Shown here: piece by piece, positions 56,245 to 64,000 of the stretch | How positions within the stretch are numbered: position 1 is the stretch's first letter | Layout: each line of letters starts with the position of its first letter | Source: Metridium senile | Lineage: Eukaryota; Cnidaria; Anthozoa; Actiniaria; Metridiidae | Length of the DNA stretch: 64,000 nucleotides | Direction of reading: 5' to 3' | NCBI GenBank assembly: GCA_949775045.1 | Contig: OX459108.1 | Location: 14,035,711 to 14,099,710, forward strand | Notes under the pieces: generated by a model | Told to the model about the DNA's origin: nothing | The model's input: only the letters and a program-made list of their open reading frames with translations | The model's database searches: none | Made by a program: the position numbers and the translations under genes

Positions 56245-56680
56245 ATGATATGGCTTGTCGAAAAGTTAAAAAAACAGAATTTAAATAGCCTGAATTGGCC
56301 TTTTCAAAAACGAGTAAAGGACTGGGTACTAGTTTCCCTTATTAATGTAATTAAGAAATGAACCTCATAATTCAATAAAGGAGATCAAGATATATAAGAT
56401 TCCTGAGATTTGGTGCTTTTGGTTGGATATTGAGTGAGTTACAGCCATTTAAAACTGCCCAAATATATCTACAAAGGAATGTATGGATTGGAAGGACAGG
56501 CGTCCTTCCAACCCATACATTTCCTTCTATTTTTAGGCATTTTTATGAGGGTGTATCCGGTTGGTCAAAATACAACCATTTGCAACAATTTCTTAATTAC
56601 ATGAATTAGGGAAACTAGCCCTAGTCCTTTATCCGTGTTGGAAAAGGCAACTTTAAATCAGGTACACTGGCAAAGTAGCT
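56245..56680. mobile_element. 430-bp imperfect palindrome
   Basis: Outer arms: TAGCCTGAATTGGCC, AAAGGACTGGGTACTAGTTT and TAATTAAGAAATG on the left pair with CATTTGCAACAATTTCTTAA, AACTAGCCCTAGTCCTTT and the 56640s on the right. The inner hairpin is ATGTATGG-TTGGAAGGAC / GTCCTTCCAA-CCATACAT around about 56500. No target duplication seen. Confidence 0.65.
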
Positions 56681-56779
56681 TTAGCTTTCCCCTAAGCAAT
56701 ATTGATTGGTCTTTCATATATGAGAACAGTTTCACATGCCAAAAATTCAAATTTTTATTGAACTTTTCATTTATAAAAA

Positions 56780-56915
56780 AATGCGAGTAAACTAGTATAG
56801 GCTGCGTCGGTGTTTGTTATAAACGATAGGTAATAGAATGAAAGTTGTAACACCGTAAAAATGTTGACTTAACTTTACTGACGTTTCGAGCTTTAGCCCT
56901 TCGTCGGAGTAAAAA
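56780..56915 (-). mobile_element. Penelope/retrozyme-type repeat copy
   Basis: Minus-strand order: hammerhead-like motif, AAGTTAAGTCAACATTTTTA, CGGTGTTACAAC, TTCATTCTATTACCTATCG, ACACCGACGCAGCCTATACT, AGTTTACTCGC. The best preserved copy in the window. Confidence 0.7.
56874..56913 (-). ncRNA. Hammerhead-ribozyme-like motif, best copy
   Basis: Minus strand: TTTACT, CCGACGA, AGGGCTAAAGCTC (stem GGGC/GCUC with loop UAAA), GAAAC, GTC, AGTAAA. TTTACT and AGTAAA form a perfect 6-bp stem I. Stem III is reduced to ACGU, which is self-complementary and could only pair between two molecules or tandem units. CCGACGA differs from CUGANGA at one core position. Confidence 0.45.
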
Positions 56916-57299
56916 TTATAAAATACAGCTATGTACCAAGTTATTTTTGTACCAGATTGTAGTTCAACCTGCAGCCGTAGTTAATTCAATCCACTTGACT
57001 GGCAACAGAATGACATGAATTAAATATATAGCCACTCCGTGTCCTATTTTTTTGCACATACATGTCTGATCTCTTAGATATTTCTAGTGGTTTTGGATGT
57101 GTTGTGAAGATAAGCGATTGACCAACCGCATTTGATCCATTGTGGTTATATAAGTCAGGACCTTTGTGGTCAACCAACGTTTATGTTTTAGTCCTAGCAC
57201 ATTTTTAGCTATTTAGTTATTTGTTAGGGCCAGTATAGGGCCAGTATACTGTACTTGTAATTTTCTACTTGTAAATTGTAATCTCTTGCAAGTTCTAGG

Positions 57300-57350
57300 T
57301 GCAATAACAACGTTGTTGTTGTTGATGATGTTGTTTTGGTGTTGTTGTTT
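57300..57350. repeat. GTT-rich low-complexity stretch
   Basis: GTTGTTGTTGTTGATGATGT and GTTGTTGTTTATT. Confidence 0.8.
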
Positions 57351-57539
57351 ATTTCATGTTGCATTCTCTTCTTTTAATTTGTTTTCTTGAAAACACTGAC
57401 CAAAACATTGCAATATGTTTTCTGTATATAATTTATCATAGATTTACTTATTATTAATCTCTCTCTTTATAAATATATTTATATGTATAAATATATATGT
57501 AAATCAAAACTGAATATATTTATATAGTGCGCCTTTTAA

Positions 57540-58880
57540 TCTACACTACATGCTTTTTTCCCCCTAATATATCAGTAGATTTGTTGATTCTTAAGCCATC
57601 TTTCTCTACACATATGTGTATATATAATTTGTTTTATTAACATGCACGGTGTTGCGCTTTATAATATATCCTATACATGTATTTATCCACTTATATATCA
57701 TAGATTTATTGATTCTTCAATTCTCTCTCTCTCTCTCTTTCTCTCTACACATATATGTATATATAGTTTGTTTTATTAACATGCACGGTGTTGCGCTTTA
57801 TAATATATCCTACATGCATTTATCCACTTATATATCATAGTTTATTGATTCTTCAATTCTCTCTCTCTCTTTCTCTCTACACATATATGTATATATAGTT
57901 TGTTTTATTAACATGCACGGTGTTGCGCTTTATAATATATCCTACATGTATTTATTCACTTATATATCATAGATGTATTGATTCCTCAATTCTCTCTCTC
58001 TCTTTCTCTCTACACATATATGTATATATAGTTTGTTTTATTAACATGCACGGTGTTGCGCTTTATAATATATCCTACATGCATTTATCCACTTACATAT
58101 CATAGATTTATTATTTCTTCAATTCTCTCTCTCTTTCTCTCTACACATATGTGTATATATAGTTTGTTTTATTAACATGCACGAATATAGTGCGCTTTAT
58201 AATATATCCTACATGCATTTATCCACTTACATATCATAGATGTATTGATTCCTCAATTCTCTCTCTCTCTCTTTCTCTCTACACATATATGTATATATAG
58301 TTTGTTTTATTAACATGCACGGTGTTGCGCTTTATAATATATCCTACATGTATTTATTCACTTATATATCATAGATGTATTGATTCCTCAATTCTCTCTC
58401 TCTCTTTCTCTCTACACATATATGTATATATAGTTTGTTTTATTAACATGCACGGTGTTGCGCTTTATAATATATCCTACATGCATTTATCCACTTACAT
58501 ATCATAGATGTATTGATTCCTCAATTCTCTCTCTCTCTTTCTCTCTACAAATATATGTATATATAGTTTGTTTTATTAACATGCACGGTGTTGCGCTTTA
58601 TAATATATCCTACATGCATTTATCCACTTATATATCATAGATTTATTATTTCTTCAATTCTCTCTCTCTCTCTTTCTCTCTACACATATATATGTATATA
58701 TAGTTTGTTTTATTAACATGCACGGTGCGACGCTTTATAATATATCCTACATGCATTTATCCACTTACATATCATAGATTTATTGATTCTTCAATTCTCT
58801 CTCTCTTTCTCTCTACACATATGTGTATATATAGTTTGTTTTATTAACATGCACGGTGCGACGCTTAAAGTTTTAATATA
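57540..58880. repeat. 134-bp tandem array, about ten copies
   Basis: AACATGCACGGTGTTGCGCT recurs about every 131-140 bp from 57640 to 58850. Units contain a CT microsatellite, TACACATATATGTATATATA, GTTTGTTTTATTAACATG and ATATATCCTACATGCATTTA. Unit length differs with the number of CT pairs. Some units hold a nearly identical 61-codon frame that differs only by repeat changes; I do not regard it as coding. Confidence 0.95.
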
Positions 58881-59655
58881 TCCTACACGATGTATGCATT
58901 TTCCCCCTGAGGTCTGTATTGTCCGGCGAATTTCCTATTCGTGATCGTGGGATCAAACTATTTTTATACGGGCATATTATTTGGCTCCAGTTAGTCCAGT
59001 TAGAAACACCGACACTTTTTATCACGGCAGAACATAAAAAAATTATAATGGAACATATCCGTCAGTAACTTAATAATGTCTAATTTCGTGTCTGAATCGT
59101 CAGTAAGTTACACGGGTTACGGTACAAGCACAGACATATATACATAACCTATTTTCGTCCATTTTGTTATCAGCTGAAACTCGTATTTCAGTATGAATGA
59201 AAACAAGTTTATTTTTAGTGTGTACAGGTGAAATAGTTGAGACCGCGGAAGGAAAAGGGTGATACATGCTTCACTTTTTTTTTTCTAGATTCATGATTCA
59301 TGGCATAAATGTTTTTGAAATACGTTTACGACCCAATTCAAAACCTCTAAGAATAACAACTTTTGTTCTTAAAACTGATTTTTCACGTGGTATCGAATAC
59401 ATATTAAGACAATTAAAGAGTCTTATTCCCAAACGATCTCAGATTTGGTTTACATAGCGTACATAGCAACGCGTTAGCCGATTAAGTCTATTTTAGTGAA
59501 TTTAAATTTCCTGATTCACGACTTGGAACCTCCCTATAGAAGCTTTGTTATAAATAGTTCAAGAAAAAATTGACAACTGTACGCCCAGGCTTTGGGTTTG
59601 ACGACAGATGACAATTGTACTGAATAGATTGTTTGCTGCACGGAACGGAAATTAT
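58881..59655. other. Mostly non-coding, with one possible terminal exon
   Basis: The open stretch 59289-59457 is preceded by a strong acceptor-like tract (ten T then CTAG) and encodes a protein-like sequence (FEIRLRPNSKPLRI and YILRQLKSLIPKRSQ). A donor-like CAGTAAGT lies at about 59101, but joining an ATG frame at 59076 to it gives the wrong phase. I see no complete gene. Confidence 0.25.
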
Positions 59656-59955
59656 TGAACGATCTGTAACAGTGATAGATAATTATTATCACGGAAGAGT
59701 ACAACGATCATGCAATAGAAAAAATAGCAAACCATATTTTATTTTGTAAAAGAACAAATGTTTCCTTGAAAAAAGTACGTATGTACGTAAGTAAATATGC
59801 GATAAGTAAACGATATGTAACAGTGATAGATAGAATCATTATCACGGAAGAGTACAACGATCATGCAAAAGAAAAATAGGAAAAAATATTTTATCTTAGA
59901 AAAGAAAATGTTTCTCACTTTTGAAATAAGTATGTAAGTAAGTAAATATACGAGG
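59656..59955. repeat. Duplication, period about 152 bp, two copies
   Basis: GTAACAGTGATAGATA and ATCACGGAAGAGTACAACGA, TCATGCAA at about 59668 and 59818, followed in both by an AAGTA-rich run. Confidence 0.9.
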
Positions 59956-60310
59956 GAGGATAGCCTAGTAAGTAATAAAGTAAGTAAGTGAGTAAGCAAA
60001 GAAGTAAATTAGTAAGGAAGTAGGTAAATAAGTAAGTAAGCCAAGTAAGTAAGTAAGTAAGCCAGTTAAGTAAGTAAGTAAGTAAGTAAGTGGCTAAGTA
60101 AGTAAGCCAAGTAAGTAAGTAAGTAAGCCAAGTAAGTAAGTAAGTAAGTGGCTAAGTAAGTAATTAAGAAAGTAAAGAAATAAATCAGTAAGGAAGGGAG
60201 GAACTAGGTAAATATAAGTAATAAAAATAAGTACGTAAGTAAATACGTAAGTAAATACGTAAGTGAGTGATAACATAAGTAAGCACTGAAGTAGTATATG
60301 TATGTAAGTG
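59935..60310. repeat. TAAG/GTAA microsatellite
   Basis: About 370 bp of AAGT tetranucleotides interrupted by CCAAG and GGC variants; a short continuation lies at 60605-60640. Long minus-strand Leu/Thr/Tyr frames here are artefacts. Confidence 0.97.
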
Positions 60311-60329
60311 TAAATGGAGAGCAAGCCCA

Positions 60330-60595
60330 GGGGACTCCCTTAATCGATATTTTCGGGTCGAAAATAAGACCCTCGCGTACCTTTTAGGGTCTCGAACTGG
60401 CACCATACCATTTATATTAGGGTCAGTTTTCAAACTAAGATTAAAAAAATGTTAAATGTGGTCGTACCTTTTAGGGTCTGAAATCAGTATCTGAGTTAAT
60501 TTATGTGTAACGTTTAGGGTCATTTTCAAAACCGTCCGTCGAGCAACCCTATCCACTTTTTACGGGAGGACCCCCCGTGAGAGCAAGTAACGCAA
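60330..60595. mobile_element. Dispersed repeat with CTTTTAGGGTC blocks
   Basis: CGTACCTTTTAGGGTCT occurs twice (about 60376 and 60464), with GTTTAGGGTCA, TTAGGGTCAGTTTTCAAAC and GGTCATTTTCAAAACCGTCC. The segment begins GGGACTCCC and ends GGGAGGACCCCCCGTGA, so it may have GGGACTCCC/GGGAGGACCC terminal repeats. Similar CCCTAAAAGGTAC blocks occur in the loop at 29.85 kb. I recall repeats of this kind in cnidarian genomes. Confidence 0.5.
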
Positions 60596-60640
60596 TGAGT
60601 AACTGTAAGTAAGTAAGCACGTAAGTAAGTAAATAAGTAT

Positions 60641-61784
60641 GGCGGGTTTTATTTAAGCGAATAAGTTAGCTAGTTGTTTAGTTATAAATAAGCAAGCAGG
60701 CAATGTATTATGACTGAAAATACTTGTTAAATTAAAGGAGCCTGGATAAAACAGTCCCTTCTTTTCCCTACAGATTCTGAGGAAAGCGAGAGAAAAATGA
60801 GCATTTAAATAAAACACGAACGAGCGTTTCTCTCTCCTCCTCCCCAACTCGCCCCCAATCCCCGCTCGCTCGTTTTATTAAAGTTAAAATTTTCTGAATC
60901 TGGATCATGGAGGGAAAAGTAGGGATTGCTCGCAGTCTAAATATGTATGTATATATGAAAGTCAGTGTACCAACGGATATAAGTATGTAAGGATATATTG
61001 TACTGACTGATATCTTGAAAGATCTTGGAAGCAACTGAAAAATATAAATAAAGTAACTACGTGCTAACTGTCTTTACACGAACTATTAGGTATGATAGGA
61101 CTGATTTAAGACTGACATTAATGATACGCTTTGTCATATTAAGATGACATAATATGAAGAAATAGATAAAATTAATTGACTGAAGTTTTAAAACTGATTA
61201 CTACGTTTAAGGATCAAATTATTATGTCTACACATGTAAAAATAGGAGAGTATCTATGTCCGTATCGAGCTATTTCCAGATTCCAAACGATATGAATCAT
61301 GATATGTAGAATAACAAATTAATTGAAAATTGATGTTTGAGAATTATTACCATTGCTGTCATTTTTTATATTTGACAATGTTATTTTTTCAGCTATTTTT
61401 AGATTTTATTTTTTATATAACACACTAGCTAGAAATTCATATAAAGTTAGTTTCTGATAGCCTGCGTCACATGTTCTCTTTATTCAAATTTGAATTACAA
61501 TATCTACCCCCCAAACACAGAAGACATTAATGGTTATGTGAGAGTAGAGTACGAGAAATAGTAATAAATATTTTGTTCTTTCAACATTTTTAGATTTATT
61601 TCTAGATTTTTTCAGGTTTTTTTAGATTTTTAATATGTGAAGTACTAGTCAGTTGTAATAACAGAACAATACAGAACATTTTTAACGAATACTGCTGCGT
61701 GTCGGTGAAGAATAATATGTCAAAAGTGATGATTACGTTTCTTCTAAATAATATATAATATATAATATAATATATATAGAGGAT
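60641..61784. other. Non-coding stretch
   Basis: No supported gene. ATTTTTAGATTTATT and TTTTTTAGATTTTT-like short repeats at about 61395 and 61585-61630. AT-rich throughout. Confidence 0.35.
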
Positions 61785-61919
61785 ATTACATGGGCGCGCG
61801 GAGATACGAATTTTATCTTCGAGTGTTGATAAGATATTCCACGAGTGAGAGCAGCGAATGAGTGGGATATCTTTTCAACACGAGAAGATAAAATTCATAT
61901 CTCCAAGCGCACATGTAAT
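61785..61919. mobile_element. Palindromic element with ATTACATG ends
   Basis: ATTACATGGGCGCGCGGAGA, GAATTTTATCTTC and GATAAGATATTCCAC pair with GTGGGATATCTTTTC, GAAGATAAAATTC and GAGATATGAATTTT/CGCACATGTAAT across a centre near 61848: 135 bp. The adjoining 61920-62080 with ATATAACAG, GATATCACACATGTGCGATA and TATGTTATAT may belong to a larger element of about 330 bp. Confidence 0.6.
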
Positions 61920-62080
61920 GTTCTGTTTATTATATAACAGATTGATATATTAATATATATTTTGAAAGTTCATTGGTTGAGAGTGATATCACACATGTGC
62001 GATATCAATGATATCTTCATGACTAGGATAGGCTTTTTATCTAATTGATATCACTCGGTATACCACTATATGTTATATAA

Positions 62081-62925
62081 TAAAATATAATAATATGTCA
62101 GTTGTCCTTACTTTTTATTTTATATTTTTTTAAATGTTTAAATACAGCTCTGAATAGTGATATATTTGTTATTAAAACCAGGTATTTTTAGATTATAAGT
62201 GTTTAATTATAAAGTGCAGCACAGAATTAGAACGACAAATATGTAATACATATATATGTAGAACATACTTTCCATCCGATATATAAAAACCCCTTTAAAT
62301 AATACTATATTTACTGTTCTAGGTATTCATTTAGATCATAATTTCCTATTTCCCCCCACCCTCTAAGTTATTAATAAATCATATGGCTATAAATACTTCG
62401 AGAGTGGGCGAATAGTAATATTAGAAGTATCATTATTCATTACGGACAAATATTATTTTCTTAAATATTCATTATATATTTTCAACTGTTTCCGTATTAT
62501 TCCTTATTCATTTCTCAATTTACACTATTTATTATTCCTTGGATTGGGTAGGCAACTGTTAACTAATCGTATTTTTAACCTGTTATTACTGATTTCATCA
62601 TTCGTTATTCTACTAGCTACAATTACAAACCGTGAACACTTTCAGTTTTTATGTTACTTTGTTTGACCCACATCCCATGAGCGAATAGACTAGAAATACG
62701 ATTTATTATGAACACTTAGTGTATTTGAACTCAATGCTTCATTTTTAGAGGTTTTGAAGCAGTATAAGGCTCAGAAAATGATAACATGAGGTTCGAGTAT
62801 CCTCACTGTAAAATTATTTGAGACAATCTTAATATAATGTACATTCATTAAGAAGAAAAGGCTATTAGAATGTAAAGTCTTCCCTCCCCTAAACCTTCAT
62901 CTCAATTGTGTTCATTTCTTTCATA
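62081..62925. other. Non-coding stretch
   Basis: AT-rich, no gene or repeat recognised. Confidence 0.35.
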
Positions 62926-63214
62926 TACACCTATATACACCTAAATCGTTGTCGCAGCCGAAGCTACAGCTCACACTCTGAAGCCTGCAAAGGTTGTCGG
63001 TATTATATGAACATAATTTGTGATTTATAACACTTTTTCAAAGTGTTTCATCATCTACGACTGTAACAGTGTTATGGTCATACAACACAAACACGTCCAT
63101 CCAAAATAAGCTTTGAATGAATTGACAACAAAAGAAGGAATACCGACATCCTTTGCCGGCTTCAGTGTGTAGGCTGTAGCTTTGGCTGCGAAAACGATTT
63201 TTGAAATAGATGTA
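62926..63214. mobile_element. TACACCTATTTC-family element, copy 9
   Basis: The left end is TACACCTATATACACCTAAA, in which the first ten bases are duplicated and the usual TTTCAAAAA is lost; the right end is GATTTTTGAAATAGATGTA. Landmarks GCCTGCAAAGGTTGTCGG and CCGACATCCTTTGCCGG. About 289 bp. Confidence 0.75.
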
Positions 63215-63334
63215 TATTTTATTTCACCCACTAGAGATTTGATTGTAGGCGAGGGTTTATTTTTTTGAAAATCAACAAAATAATCTATATAAAGCTGCCC
63301 ACTATATTTTAAAACTGGCAGCTCGCGCAGTGTC

Positions 63335-63835
63335 TTAACAATGAATTTTGACCTCGCTTCAGTCCGGGAAATGCTAGCCTTGTGGGTCCTCACATCAGAC
63401 ATATCATCATATACTCAAATAGATACTGTAAACATCTCATTTTGCTAGGGATCTACAGCTGTAGTAACACTGAATTTTGACCACGCTTCAGTCCGGGAAA
63501 TGCTAGCCTTGTGGGTCTTCACATCAGACATATCATCATGTACTCAAATAGATACTGTAAACATCTCATTTTGCTAGGGATCTACAGCTGTAGTAACACT
63601 GAATTTTGACCACGCTTCAGTCCGGGAAATACATGCCTTATAGGTCCTCACATAACATATCATCATGTACTCAAATAGATACTGTAAACACCTCATTTTG
63701 TTAGGGATCTACAGCTGTAGTAACACTGAATTTTGACCACGCTTCAGTCCGGGAAATACACGCCTTGTGGGTCCTCACATCAGACATATCATCATATACT
63801 ATATTGTAAACATCTCATTTTGCTAGGGATCTATT
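63335..63835. repeat. 128-bp tandem array, four copies
   Basis: TGAATTTTGACCACGCTTCA-like starts at about 63341, 63471, 63599 and 63727; units share GTCCGGGAAATGCTAGCCTT, GACATATCATCATGTACTCA and TCATTTTGCTAGGGATCTAC. A minus-strand frame (63055-63402) starts in the first unit at ATG and continues into the neighbouring element; its N-terminal MSDVRTHKASISRTEARSKF recurs in two other units but the frame is not kept in all. Confidence 0.9.
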
Positions 63836-64000
63836 TCATTTGTTTGAGTGCTAATGACGTAAATGTCACACGGAAATGTATTGCTTAAAATGGCAGAAAT
63901 AAGTTGTACTGACGTACGTTGATTGAATAGATGCATCAAATAAAGTGATCAAGGAAATTCGATGTCTTACTCTTGTCAGAGAGAGTTTTAGAGACGGACC
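63836..64000. other. Window end, possible promoter fragment
   Basis: TGACGTAA at about 63853 and GAATAGATGCATCAAATAAA near 63925 are reminiscent of the CRE-like plus TATA-like arrangement of the small genes. The window ends before any start codon of a following gene could be judged. Suggestive only. Confidence 0.15.

Noticed and set aside
57649..58640. Repeated 61-63 codon frames of nearly identical sequence, as a gene family
   Set aside because: They are units of the 134-bp array; substitutions follow the repeat and there is no sign of codon constraint.

Overview
The window is animal genomic DNA: AT-rich (my estimate, about two thirds A+T), gene-poor, and packed with short inverted-repeat elements, tandem duplications and microsatellites. 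There are no operons, long bacterial-type ORFs or rRNA, and I recognise no tRNA. Candidate coding sequences are single exons of 95-175 codons. Short TACCCTG-ended hairpins and hammerhead-like Penelope-type repeats suggest an early-branching marine invertebrate, most likely a cnidarian. That is inference from recalled repeat families, not a demonstrated identity.

Coding content. Three dispersed single-exon genes (849-1136 +, 8272-8619 -, 34567-34857 +) encode small charged proteins that share a core: two aliphatic residues, two acidic or amide residues and Tyr, exactly 14 residues to a Tyr/Phe, then A[YF]xxV[YF]. Two end in Phe-Phe-Leu, and two have a cAMP-response-element-like site and a TATA-like box at similar distances upstream. 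I know no named family that matches. The other convincing genes lie inside a 4.3-kb foldback element at 43811-48123: two copies of a 103-codon zinc-finger gene, one in each 1.8-kb arm, flanking one 175-codon acidic protein gene. The element is bordered by an 8-bp direct repeat (6 bp if its ends are drawn one base further out).

Mobile DNA. At least ten complete or partial copies of a roughly 300-bp palindromic element end in TACACCTATTTCAAAA. Four or more elements with unrelated interiors carry the same or a similar end, so one transposase may mobilise all of them. A second large foldback (28481-31061) is bounded by TTAA. Other miniature elements include one with a TTA duplication (15063-15329), a pogo-like one (55013-55344) and several imperfect palindromes. 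At least five loci carry a hammerhead-ribozyme-like motif ending in GAAACGTC, one of them at the tip of a 45-bp hairpin.

Layout. 1-2.2 kb: first small gene and a tandem array in its 3' region. 2.6-7 kb: clustered miniature elements. 7.4-8.8 kb: second small gene. 8.9-13.3 kb: tandem arrays (119 bp x 9, 66 bp x 5, others). 13.8-15.3 kb: ATTT and TTCTC tracts, then the TTA-flanked element. 16-28 kb: local duplications and a promoter-like island at 26.4 kb. 28.5-31.1 kb: TTAA foldback. 32.5-33.3 kb: tandem array. 34.4-34.9 kb: third small gene. 36-41 kb: duplications and ATT/ATC tracts. 41.8-52.1 kb: hairpins, elements and the 4.3-kb foldback. 52.7-59 kb: duplications, microsatellites and a 134-bp array. 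59-64 kb: TAAG tracts, elements and a terminal 128-bp array.

Most other open frames in the window lie in repeats or low-complexity DNA and I do not annotate them as genes.
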